A stretch of 21,616 nucleotides of DNA from Sphacelaria rigidula (GCA_964200075.2 CAXNAA020000401.1:1-21616), one strand, 5' to 3'. Shown: positions 8,141 through 16,435, counted from the stretch's first letter. The notes: generated from the sequence alone by a model not told the origin. Numbers and translations: made by a program.

Positions 8141-8983
8141 CTGCTACCAAACAATCGGGACAAACATGGGTCAAGTATTCCGCCCATACTACACGGGCTA
8201 GAAATCGTTCAAGCCACCCCAACAAGTTTGCGGAGAAGCGAGAACCGACGCAAGTGAAAAACTCGGCGCCAGGAAAGCTCGGGAAAAACCACTGGGTCGA
8301 AGGTCGAGAAGCAAGTAACTCCGTTTCGAATGCGCCACATCAGACAAGTCATGGCGTACGCATAACACTTGAGTGCTGGGCGCCTGAACTATTTATTGTT
8401 CACAAGGGTTATTTCTCGCGACTACTCTACGATATAACCCGGAAGTGCTAGCGTCGGTAGATTTTGGTAAAATGAACAGATCTTCTTCCCCCCCAGTGCC
8501 CAAGTCAGTGTTGGTTGGTTTTATCGGCGATACGAGTAGATACCCCGTTCATCAGGAGGGTGCTTTTGACCGTGAAACACAGTTTTTCGGCTTTAGTGCA
8601 ATCAGTAGGTAGAATAAAAAAATAAAAAAACGGCACATGTCTTCACAAATACGATCGGGACTAGCTCGATCTACCGAAAATGCCTAGGGGACAGAATCTG
8701 GACTGAAACGTGTCAGGTCCCCCGATGACCGATCAGCCCGTAAGTCACTCAACATTGAGGAAATATGACCTTTTCCATGGAATGTGGAGCGGATACAAGT
8801 ATCTCCAGATCCCCATTGTGATGAGCGGAGGCAAGCGAAAGAGCCCAAAAGATCGGCAATCACGAAGAATTACGAAATGAACAGTTCAGGCGCCCAGTAC
8901 TGCCTGCGCATATCAGCACTACCAACAGCAATCCTGGCAAGAGTTGTGATGAGCATTCTCACTCCGAAGGCAAAGGCACTCAC
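8141..8983 (-). other. Intron 6 of the large gene
   Basis: Consensus donor CCG/GTGAGT (GT at 8983-8982) and acceptor GGTAGCAG (AG at 8142-8141). It is 843 nt. It contains a segment bounded by 19-bp inverted repeats (8372-8901). Confidence 0.65.
8372..8901. mobile_element. Candidate TIR element (MITE-like) in intron 6
   Basis: AGTGCTGGGCGCCTGAACT at 8372-8390 is matched by its reverse complement at 8883-8901 with one mismatch (18 of 19). The 530-bp segment between has no coding potential, as expected of a MITE or a decayed DNA transposon. No target-site duplication is evident (left flank CACTTG, right flank GCCTGC), and homology decays quickly inside the repeats. This could be a chance or older rearrangement, hence moderate confidence. 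Confidence 0.5.
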
Positions 8984-9091
8984 CGGCAAGGTCTGATCCT
9001 CGTCCGCCGCGGGAAAGATTACTACTCCCGGTCGAGCTCCTCCTATTGCGACAACGCTCCGTCCCGGCGATCGAGGCATCATCCCTTCCAT
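8984..9091 (-). CDS. Exon 6 of the large gene: propeller strand pair
   Basis: It is 108 nt, phase 0 at both ends, residues 524-559. The acceptor (TTATGTTCCGCTAG at 9092) and donor (CCG/GTGAGT) are both good. It reads RSPGRSVVAIGGARPGVVIF then PAADEDQTLP. The pattern 'SPGRSVVAIGG..GVVIF' is typical of two adjacent beta strands of a WD/propeller blade, and it continues naturally into exon 7 (ELSSIAFLGW). The exon begins with ATG, so it could alternatively be the first coding exon of a shorter gene if exons 1-5 prove separate. It is symmetric, so skipping it would keep the frame. Confidence 0.65.
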
Positions 9092-9778
9092 CTAGCGGAA
9101 CATAACACGGAGTGCGGGATACATCAGCTATGAGATCACACCATTAAGTATGGTTTATTGTGAACTCAGACTCCACTCGTTGTTTGATCATGAGGATCTC
9201 TAGCCGTAGGGTGAAACATGAAGCAACACCTCCTTCGGGCACCACGAGTCTCATTCCTGACAGAGCGAAGACATGGCTAGACGAAACGACCGACGTTTTT
9301 GCGACGCACCAGTCTCACTGTATCTGCTGAAAAATGGAAGGAGGAAATGTGACCCAATCCCGGTTTTGATTTTGGTACAAGAACAATATCGTAAGGGAGG
9401 GAAGAGGTACACGCGTAGCACCATAACTACGCAGCACGCTTGAGGGCCACATAAGGTATACTGTGCTGTTCAGTACTCTGCAAAATCCAACCGAAACCAT
9501 GCCAAAAACGATTTGTAAGCGGAACCTCGCTTACTTTACTACTACTGTACGCGGCAAGTCCCGGGGTCCCTTCCTTGGTGATGAGAGTTACGCCGGAGAA
9601 AGTAGTTTCTGCTCTCACCAAAACGTTTCATCATCGACTTTGTATCATCAACTAGATCTCCGCCTACACAGCCGCAAAGATAATGGCTCCACGTCACGGC
9701 AGCACAGTGCTAAGCAGGTGAAACGGGGGGTGCCAGCCGTCCAAGTCAAGCACCGCACTTTCAAAGAGCGAGTATTGA

Positions 9779-10003
9779 GGATTACAAGGGCAGGTCGAGT
9801 AGAGTATACTCAATTGCGGGATATTCCAAAAGATGTACTTGGGGTACTCAAATCGGGGCAGAGTGTTAGGAGTCTCACCCGAAAAATAACTGGAAAGCGA
9901 TCCCTAAAACCCTTCCCCCAATTTGTGCACTGTAAGTACGACTTTCGAAATACTCCGCAATTGAGTATACTCTCTACTCAACCTGCCCTTGGAAGATTAG
10001 CAA
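9779..10003. repeat. ~225-bp imperfect foldback (hairpin) element
   Basis: The sequence folds back on itself about position 9888. The best-matching parts are CAAGGGCAGG and CTCAATTGCGG on the left (9785-9794 and 9809-9819) against CCTGCCCTTG and CCGCAATTGAG on the right (9982-9991 and 9955-9965). Pairing continues inward through AAAG..TACTT and AAAT.GGGG toward the centre with mismatches. The arms are about 100 nt each with little loop. This is too long and regular for chance. It could be a foldback MITE or transcribe to a long hairpin RNA. A plus-strand open frame crosses it but looks accidental. Confidence 0.75.
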
Positions 10004-11637
10004 GGATGATGCCCCAATCTTCCCGTATTTTGATCTTGAGAAAATATAATTTTCACTTTGATCGCTAAGAGAAGACCCATGCACACACCATCCACATACC
10101 ACACGTATCTTTGGCCAGAACGGTGTAGAAATGACTGACTACACGAGCGGACCGGACGTGCACCGTACTCTTGCACTTTACATGGTGTGGTGCTCAGAGG
10201 AAGCGATACATCCCATGCGATTCAGGAGCACGAGATCGAAGTGTGCACACAAGTGATTCTTGGCTGTGTCGACCGTTGATGCGTGCGCTCTATTCGTTGA
10301 GCAGACTAGGGGACAACATAGCACGTGGATAGGTTACTCATGATTTCACAATGAAAAAAAAAAGACTCGGATTTTTTCGGTTCATTTTATCAACAGCAAC
10401 GAAATGCTGTGCACCAGAGCTAAACCCAACGCGATCCTTTATTCATACTGAAATGAGCTTCCACTTTTGAAGGATGGTCGCTCAGCGACTGCTTCAAGTT
10501 TGGAGAGCTGCTTTAGGTTCTCTATCTGCTCGAGAGCTGTCATCAATGCATAAAATCTCTTTATTTTCACCTAGAAAATAGATTGGGCAACACTCCTGAA
10601 AAAAAACTGTACTGGAGCGTTAGATTCTATTCGAGTTCTTGCGTTCTCCGAGAGCAGTTCCGAGCCGAGGACAGAAGAGTCTGCAACTAGCGTAACGTCA
10701 CAGTTTTTAGATATTCCTCCAAGGTACACACTTAACCCAAACCCTCACCCGGAACCTACGTAGGTAGAGATAGCCTTCGGGCGCACCGGGGGTCCATACG
10801 AAAAGGGCGCCTTATGTCTATGGCGCTGAACCTCAATGTTTCTGCACAAGGTCAAAACATACAGAGCTAAATTCGCCACGACGTGAAACTGTCGTCTAGT
10901 AGGGTGGGTTTGCGCAGAGTGCAGAGTACTGAAGAGCCTGTGCTCCAAAGCCGCAACGAGTGCTGGTCACACGTTGCTTGGGTAAAAATCACCGCGTACT
11001 GCTAGCTTGTTGCTTGATGGATTTTGCGGGGGCGCAGTACTCGGTCAAAAGAAACAAGTAGAAGTAACCAAGCTCATTCTATTTTCACTCCGTTTGCATT
11101 GGCGCACATGAGCACTGCCGTTTTTTGTGCTTTCTATTTCCAACAGGCTCGGCTAGACATTCGTGTCTTAGCAAAGTGCAAAGCGCGGGAGCGGCCCGAC
11201 ACATACCAACGCGGTGCAGCCAAGGCCTCCAGTGGGGCTTGCGCGTGCATCGCACGTTCGTTTGCAACCATGGAGCGCAGCACGTTTTCCTGCAAAGTTA
11301 TGGTGCCCACCGTATTTACTAGGCATGTCAGTATTTCCGGGCATGAAGCACCCGCAAAATGTATGTGACGGTTGTGACGGCATACAAGAACACGCCTTTC
11401 CTTCAAGCTATTGTTCTATCGTGCCAGCTGGGTACCTACCTGCGTCAAGCGGGGATATTATATGGCTTGTCGGTATGAAACATTCGTATTATGTCGAAGC
11501 TACTACACAAATTGCTCATGTCGGTTATGACGATTGTGGGTATCTGAACGCCGTGTCACTCACGCCAGGTGGAGTGGACCCCCCGTCACCCAAGAGTTTA
11601 TGGTCTGCCCAGTTAACTTCAACTCTCGTCGTCCCGG

Positions 11638-11713
11638 TGGCTCAGTTGGTAACCTCGAAACCTTCTGATGGTTGCGTTGTGGGTTCGAATCTCGGAGCGA
11701 TCTCGGATTTTTT
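11638..11713 (+). ncRNA. tRNA-like Pol III head of a SINE
   Basis: TGGCTCAGTTGG (11638-11649) is a perfect match to the Pol III A-box consensus TRGCNNAGYNGG, and GGTTCGAATCT (11682-11692) matches the B box with one change at the end. Spacing is as in tRNAs, and a T6 tract follows at 11708-11713. It does not fold as a functional tRNA: the D-stem 3' side is not GAGC-like, the T stem is weak and no acceptor stem pairs. I therefore read it as a tRNA-derived SINE head or tRNA pseudogene, continuous with the repeat body that follows. Confidence 0.7.
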
Positions 11714-11978
11714 CTCACACTATGCCCAACAGTGGAGAGCGACTATGTCGTGGGTACACAGAATTCCGCGTCACGGTCCACGAGGGAAAGGGACTGCTGG
11801 ACCGCTCTCGCGATAAAAAAATAAGGCAAGCACCGCAGAAGGAAGGTGGAGAACTAAAACAAAATAAAAAAGGGAAAACCCCTGTGTTGGCCTTCCTCCT
11901 GTGTGACCTCGGCTGATGCGCCCACATATACGAAAAGACGCAGACTGACGTCCAGAATACATAACATGACAACACAAC
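11708..11978 (+). repeat. SINE-body-like dispersed repeat, copy 2 (plus)
   Basis: This body follows the tRNA-like head and matches the minus strand of 1141-1406 in order and spacing (ATGCCCAACAG, GAGAGCGACTATGTCGT, GGCAAGCACCGCAGAAGGAA, TTCCTCCTGTGTG, CGCCCACATAT, GTCCAGAATAC). An A-rich segment (AACAAAATAAAAAAGGGAAAA) of varying length sits in the middle of both copies. Two copies 10 kb apart in opposite orientation show it is a dispersed family. It lies in intron 5. Confidence 0.8.
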
Positions 11979-12816
11979 AAACACAAGACCCCTCGGCCCA
12001 GGCAGCAGCAGGCAGGTACGAGACATCTAATGACCGCAGCACGATTCGCGGGCATTTAATGACCATGATTCTCTGCTGAAGCCAAATTCTCTGTCGGCAG
12101 AGAGGTGATCCCCGGGAGCCTCATGACATCATAATCCCACTTCGTATCGTCGATCAATTATTTTGCCATTGAGATTGCAAAAGCAGGAGCGTGCACGATC
12201 ACGACCGATCGCGGCTGACCGCGTCGAGCATCGAGTGATCCGTACTGTACGTGTGACCAAGAGCTTGTATGCTTTCGTATAACTGCTACCGTATCTCTTC
12301 GTGGGTGCTGACTAGGCTTCTCTCGGGCGGAACACATCACGTGTATCCACGTGTATCATCACATGCTGCTGGCTTCTTGCTCAATAGGGCTTGCGCGGGT
12401 GCATCATCTGGCAAAAAAACACAGGTAAGCGATCAAACTGTTCTTGCTGGTCTTAAAGTCCGCTCGCGTTGCTATGCCGAAACATGTTCCGTTTTCTGCG
12501 CCCCCTGGTCCCTGCTTCATGGGCCAGACATTGTTGTTTACCTTGATTGAAGGATACGAGCGGCCGGACGAAAGCTAACGGTCACACGATCGAGACCCAG
12601 CTGGAAGTGGAACGGGCAAATCTTGAGAACGGCACACGCACGTGAGAAATTGAAATGAGAGATCCAATCCAGACAAAGGGCTATCGCATGAGAGAAATGA
12701 TGGTTCACACACTGTACTATGACTCTCAGTCGATAGCAGGCCAAAGTCAATCGCCACGTGACGCGCAGAAAAAAACAACGATATCGCCACCGAAGGCAAC
12801 AAGTCATGGAGATCAC

Positions 12817-13048
12817 CTCTAGTCTCTGCACATGCAGTAGGCACGGACGTTGCGATGCTCCCATCTCGTGCGCTCCCACCACCGCTTCTTCCAGCCAGAC
12901 TTCCGCTCTATTTTCCGCGGCGGGAAGGCTGTCCGACGGAAATGTCCAGACTTCAAGCCCGTCCACGGTGAGTGCAAATAGGAAACATCTACGGTCGCCG
13001 TCAAAGTAGCAAAGGAACGACAAATAAGCATGCCGTTTCACATCAACA
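12817..13048 (-). CDS. Exon 5 of the large gene: propeller-like segment
   Basis: The coding character is good: RHAYLSFLCYFDGDRRCFLF then ALTVDGLEVWTFPSDSLPAA, the strand-turn-strand pattern ending 'VW.F' of a WD/propeller blade. Starting after ATCAG (AG at 13050-13049) gives phase 2, matching exon 4. The donor after CTAGAG (GTGATC) is phase 0, matching exon 6. It is 232 nt, residues 446-523. The donor is not a strong consensus, and translation stays open both up- and downstream, so both edges are predictions. Confidence 0.5.
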
Positions 13049-13315
13049 CTGATTAACGGATAATGGGTGGGCGAATGGGGCGAACGTAGTGATTTCTGAC
13101 ATAAATCGAAGCAGTAACACTGGGCACGTTTATGGCCGACTCCGACCAGCGAGAGATAGAAAATGCGCCAGATGAAGTGACGGCTACCGTAATAGATGGA
13201 GCGTCTTGCAACCATGTGACCAAGTGCAATGTCCGGCATCGGACTCAGCAACAAAGTGCGCATTCAAAATAATTGACGAAGTACGTATGTCCGCGTGCGG
13301 CATGGTCGCGCGTAC
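13049..13315 (-). other. Intron 4 of the large gene
   Basis: It is 267 nt, with donor ATGAG/GTACGC and acceptor ATCAG. The minus strand carries short in-frame continuations, so an alternative acceptor (TTTATGTCAG near 13100) is possible. Confidence 0.4.
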
Positions 13316-13732
13316 CTCATGATAGAGGCCCGTAGTAAATCGTGATTGAAGCGACAACATCGTCGCAGAAACACGCGTGGCGGCCAATCCCCTGGACCGG
13401 CATGACTCTCGCCGCCAGCGCTGTGTCGCGTTTTCATTCGATGATGTGAAGGCGGTGAACTCCGGGCGTCGGTGATGGTCTTGTCCCTCCTCTCCGATCG
13501 ATAACTCGAGGAACCGGACGACAGGGGCGATGAGGATGATGAGGGGGACGGTGCAGAAGCTGGAGACAATAGAGACGATATGCTAGGGGTGTCGACAGGA
13601 GTGGTGCAGATGAGGCACACGGTAGCAGCCTTGTTGGTGAGCACCACCAGTCGGCAGGAGAGCGATGACAGCGGGCCGCACTCGGTCTCAGACAATGGTG
13701 ACCGGTAGCTGCCGTCAGGAGAGTGGTCATCT
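13316..13732 (-). CDS. Exon 4 of the large gene: beta-rich start and Ser-rich spacer
   Basis: The acceptor is strong (CCCCGTTTCGTCCTGCAG, AG at 13734-13733) and phase 2. It begins DDHSPDGSYRSPLSETECGP, then SSLSCRLVVLTNKAATVCLI, which reads as beta strands. A Pro/Ser spacer (SPASAPSPSSSSSPLSSGSS) and a basic stretch follow, up to the donor ATGAG/GTACGC. It is 417 nt, residues 307-445. The spacer half could contain an unrecognised intron, since its composition is not diagnostic. Confidence 0.5.
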
Positions 13733-14117
13733 CTGCAGGACGAAACGGGGATACATGCAGGAACCATCACAACAGAAATCGCCGTAAGGGTGTACGGCGT
13801 GAGCTTGAAAGCGAAGCTATGGCGGTTGCGTAGGATATGTGCGGAGCTGTTCCGCGTAGAACGCCATGCGTGGGACCTACCGACGAGTAGACTGCAGCGT
13901 GTTTGCGTGTGGCGATCAGTCGGCGCCATCATGCTCTAGTTTCCAGCACAATTCTAGACGAGTTTATACGATTCTAGCTTCTTTGATGTGCATCGTGCGC
14001 AATCCTTGTCCTGACTCCGCGTTTTCTCTATTACAGGAGTGATATCGTCACGGCAACACCGCATACAGCACAGGGGGCGAACGCGTAGAGTAGAGCAAAT
14101 CAAATGGATATGCGTAC
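13733..14117 (-). other. Intron 3 of the large gene
   Basis: It is 385 nt, with donor TCCGG/GTACGC and acceptor GTCCTGCAG. A stop-terminated read-through of exon 3 exists (to 14048), which would give an alternative short protein if the intron were retained. Confidence 0.5.
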
Positions 14118-14375
14118 CCGGATGAAATTGGCACCAAACTCAGCCCCTTCAGCACCTCTCCTGCCCCAACACGCCGGGCGAGCAACACCTCGCAACCTCC
14201 CGCACGAGCAATAACAGCAGGATTCTCCATTACCGAAATGCCTGCCGGAGACACACTCGTTATCGGCGGATTTGTCTCCAGTTCCCACCACCCGTCTTCT
14301 GAGTGCGCTCCGCGGGTGCCGAAGGCCTCCCAGTCATCATCAAAACTCCGAAGCAGCGCTGGGGGGGGGGCGGGA
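14118..14375 (-). CDS. Exon 3 of the large gene: propeller-like segment
   Basis: The acceptor TTGGCTGTTTTCAG (AG at 14377-14376) is excellent and phase 2, matching the exon 2 donor. It reads PAPPPALLRSFDDDWEAFGT, SEDGWWELETNPPITSVSPA and GGCEVLLARRVGAGEVLKGL, with clear beta-strand character. The donor at 14117 (GTACGC) is phase 2. It is 258 nt, residues 221-306. The exon opens with a C10 tract encoding Pro-Pro-Pro. A competing acceptor right after that tract (CCCCAG) would be in the wrong phase, supporting the upstream one. Confidence 0.6.
14361..14370. repeat. Poly-G/C tract at the exon 3 boundary
   Basis: Ten G on the plus strand (C10 on the gene strand), five bases after the exon 3 acceptor and inside the coding sequence. 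A one-base length error or slippage here would frameshift the whole downstream protein. Confidence 0.9.
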
Positions 14376-14735
14376 CTGAAAACAGCCAACGTTGCGGAGG
14401 AGGGTAGAGATGCGATCAGGCCAGTCAGCAACATCCAACATTACAGTCTGGACTTTCAGGACGTATGATACAGCGGTTTGCTGCTAACTATAAAGCTTGA
14501 CGCTAGTAGAATTTGCAAGCCAAGTGCAACATTTTGGTGCTCTGGGAGTGGGCGCTGGTGACGGGCGGTTACATTGACCACCAATCTTGAATCGTACCAA
14601 CGTGCTGGATGAGCAAACCATTTTTATGATGCTGTTGGACAACCGATCAGCTTCGACTATTCAGGAGACCATCCGCGTCCCAAATCCCTTCAATGTTGAC
14701 TTCTACTAACGTTCTACTCGCCGTTGGTCTCTCAC
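14376..14735 (-). other. Intron 2 of the large gene
   Basis: It is 360 nt, with donor AAAGG/GTGAGA (GT at 14735-14734) and acceptor TTTTCAG (AG at 14377-14376). Donor and acceptor were each picked on signal strength before checking phase, and both are phase 2. Confidence 0.6.
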
Positions 14736-15162
14736 CCTTTGACCCCCATGCTGCCATCATCATCTCCGCCACTCTGCAAAACACACACCACCATATCTTC
14801 CGCATCCGACACTACTCCTTCGACCACGCCGTCCCTTCCACTGCTTCTGCCAGCTGATGACGGTACCCGTCCACTTGCCACCCTTCCCTCTTTCCCGCCC
14901 CCCAACGATCCCGTACGGCTTTGAGCACCGCTGTCATCGTGTTTACCCTTCTGGTTGCCATTTCGAGCTGCTACCTTAGGTGGGAGATGTTCGGCACCAG
15001 CAGGGGTGCGAGCGCCACGATTGGGCTTGCCTCCCTGGCTGGGACGTGTTGAGGACGAGGATATGCTCGGACACTGAGGAACGGGTAATCCCTCGCCTCG
15101 TGAAGGGCGTAGTGTCGGGCTGTCGGCGTGAGGTGGAGTTTCATCGCTGGACGTTGCTTCTC
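14736..15162 (-). CDS. Exon 2 of the large gene: low-complexity spacer
   Basis: It is 427 nt, residues 79-220. The acceptor is CCCTTCAACCACAG (AG at 15164-15163), phase 1, matching exon 1; the donor is GTGAGA, phase 2. The sequence is Ser/Gly/Pro/Lys-rich and probably disordered (SSTRPSQGGKPNRGARTPAG, GSLGGGKEGRVASGRVPSSA), ending in a more ordered EDMVVCVLQSGGDDDGSM. It looks like an expanded loop in the propeller-like region. Alternatively it could be a first exon starting at an in-frame ATG at 15193, giving a gene that starts here instead of at 16826. Confidence 0.5.
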
Positions 15163-15223
15163 CTGTGGTTGAAGGGGGGGTATTCGGATTCATCAGGGGA
15201 TATTAGGGAGTACAGCGGGTTGC

Positions 15224-15332
15224 CCTTTTTGAGGCACCCCTGGGGCGGCCGAAGAAGTGTGCCCTTAAAAGGGCACGTGCGTTATGGTGGAAGTGGCCCC
15301 CTTGAAGACACAGTGTGCCTTCAAAGGGGCCA
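15224..15332 (+). repeat. Palindrome-rich ~110-bp repeat, copy A
   Basis: It consists of a partial arm (GCCCTTTTTGAGGCACCCC), a core (GGGGCGGCCGAAGAAGTGTG then CCCTTAAAAGGGCAC), and a near-perfect palindrome at 15294-15332 with 19-nt arms (17 of 19 paired around a single G). The core matches copy B at 16363-16408 in the same orientation. It lies directly upstream of exon 2 within intron 1. Confidence 0.65.
15294..15332. repeat. 39-bp near-perfect palindrome
   Basis: The left arm TGGCCCCCTTGAAGACACA and right arm TGTGCCTTCAAAGGGGCCA pair with two mismatches around a central G. The same arm sequence, TGGCCCCTTTGAAGGCACA, recurs at 16320-16338. Confidence 0.85.
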
Positions 15333-15848
15333 AACTTGCAGGCAGCGTGCAACTGTGTCGTCAATGTCGAGCATAATGAAATGGAGACTTCTCAGAGCAC
15401 AAAGGTTTTCAAGTATGGTATTTTATGTGATCGTTATATTATATATTCAGTATTATTATTATACAGGCAGCAGCTGGTTCGAAGCGAATCAGTAATGTGA
15501 GGACATCAATCGATCAATCAGACAAGTACCGACTATATACTGTACTGCTCCTTGGGTAAGCTCACTCCGTACAGTACATCAAGCATATCCCTACGCAGTA
15601 CAGAGACAGGACAACAAAATCAGCGACAACGACCCCAAGGCGAGAAACATGAACGTAGTGTTCAACAGAGACTCACAAGCGAACCCCTACAACTAGAATC
15701 CTACGATGGCAACAACGTTCCAAATTCGTGAAAAAGTCTCAGACCGTACAGCACCACCGACGCGAAATGGATACCAAACAACGTGCCAAACCGCATTCCC
15801 TACACAGGGCGACCAAGAAATACAGTCCAGCAAACCCCGCTCCGGTTT
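15333..15848. other. Non-coding part of intron 1
   Basis: AT-rich sequence with short GTACTG/CAGTACA pentamer runs (about 15538-15605). No coding or RNA gene is seen. Confidence 0.5.
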
Positions 15849-16247
15849 TCAAGAAGAAACCCCGCGGAAGAAGCTGCGCATATCGGTCTGCGGAGAGCGC
15901 CGCATGACGTATGCTTCGATAAAAGCCATCTTGGCCTTGCGAATCGCCGAGTACGCATTCTCAATTCCACACCGTTCAGCCCACTCCTCTAGAAAATTCA
16001 ACTGGTCGGAAACTATATGGTACGCGGGTGGTGCAGTGTTCCTCGTCTCGCTTTCCTTGTCGGGATTCACGATCTCAACCTCTTCGTCGCATATCCTGTG
16101 CGTTTCGTATATGCTTGTGGGGTCCTGGGCACCGCAAAGACCGTGAAGGTAGCCCCCACAACCTCCACGACATAAATGTGTGCCGATTGTTGAAACGCTG
16201 GGGGTAGGACTTGGCAGTTTGCACTGCTCCCCCGCTGCGCAAGGCAT
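15849..16247 (-). CDS. Small Cys/His zinc-binding-like protein with C-terminal PIP box
   Basis: ATG at 16247-16245 to TGA at 15851-15849, 132 residues, intronless. Residues 3-53 carry a spaced Cys/His set: C3-x5-C9, H24-x-C26-x3-C30-x4-H35-x2-C38, then H50-x2-C53. The central piece is GTHLCRGGCGGYLHGLCG, a layout typical of zinc fingers of the RING/PHD-like or transposon-associated kind. An acidic linker and a helical stretch (QLNFLEEWAERCGIENAYSA) follow. The C-terminus holds QTDMRSFF at residues 120-127, an exact match to the PCNA-interacting consensus QxxMxxFF, with basic residues around it. It sits in intron 1 of the host gene on the same strand, between two copies of a palindromic repeat, so it is probably of transposon origin. 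The frame is open farther upstream (to 16481) through repeat sequence; I chose the ATG immediately before the Cys/His domain. The alternative is an exon of the host gene or a pseudogene fragment. Confidence 0.55.
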   Translation of the reverse strand: MPCAAGEQCKLPSPTPSVSTIGTHLCRGGCGGYLHGLCGAQDPTSIYETHRICDEEVEIVNPDKESETRNTAPPAYHIVSDQLNFLEEWAERCGIENAYSAIRKAKMAFIEAYVMRRSPQTDMRSFFRGVSS

Positions 16248-16317
16248 GGTTTCCAGCGAAGTGCGCGGGTCCGACCTTCTTCGACTACTAGGACATGACA
16301 TTTGTACAATTTTGAAA

Positions 16318-16435
16318 AGTGGCCCCTTTGAAGGCACACTGTGCCTTAGAGTGGACACGAGTTGGGGCAACCGAAAAAGCATGCCCTTATACGGACCTGT
16401 GCCCCCAAAGGAAGTAAAAAGGGCCACGCACTGTA
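16318..16435 (+). repeat. Palindrome-rich ~110-bp repeat, copy B
   Basis: It has the same elements as 15224-15332 in the same orientation: TGGCCCCTTTGAAGGCACA (16320-16338), then TGGGGCAACCGAAAAAGCAT with CCCTTA (core, 16363-16388), then an inverted arm ending AAAAAGGGCC. The right arm of the first palindrome is degraded here. It lies upstream of the zinc/PIP ORF on that gene's strand. Confidence 0.6.

Larger units (their letters stand above)
9092..12816 (-). other. Intron 5 of the large gene (3.7 kb)
   Basis: Donor GAG/GTGATC at 12816 and acceptor CCGCTAG at 9093-9092. It contains an imperfect foldback (9779-10003) and a tRNA-like SINE (11630-11978). The stretches 9092-9770, 10004-11625 and 11980-12816 hold no recognisable exon, only short frames without protein-like composition. 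If the exon 5 donor is wrong, this could instead include an intergenic space between two genes. Confidence 0.45.

Noticed and set aside
9499-10068. Plus-strand open frame of 189 codons from an ATG
   Set aside because: It runs straight through the foldback repeat, its two arms give unrelated peptides, composition is not protein-like and no splice or domain support exists. Most likely chance openness inside an intron.
11630-11705. Functional tRNA gene
   Set aside because: The A and B boxes are present, but the D stem, T stem and acceptor stem do not pair properly, and a repeat body is attached. A SINE head or tRNA pseudogene fits better.
11214-11816. Plus-strand open frame of 200 codons
   Set aside because: It crosses the boundary between unique sequence and the SINE head and body, so it cannot be one conserved protein; no domain-like segments.
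12758-13009. Plus-strand open frame opposite exon 5
   Set aside because: Low-complexity Ser/Arg/Thr sequence. The minus-strand reading has beta-strand/WD character and phase-compatible splice sites.
14048-14117. Continuation of exon 3 to a stop codon, giving a two-exon gene ending at 14048
   Set aside because: Possible, but GTACGC at 14117 is phase 2 and joins perfectly to the strong phase-2 acceptor of exon 4, keeping beta-strand-rich sequence; the spliced model is preferred.
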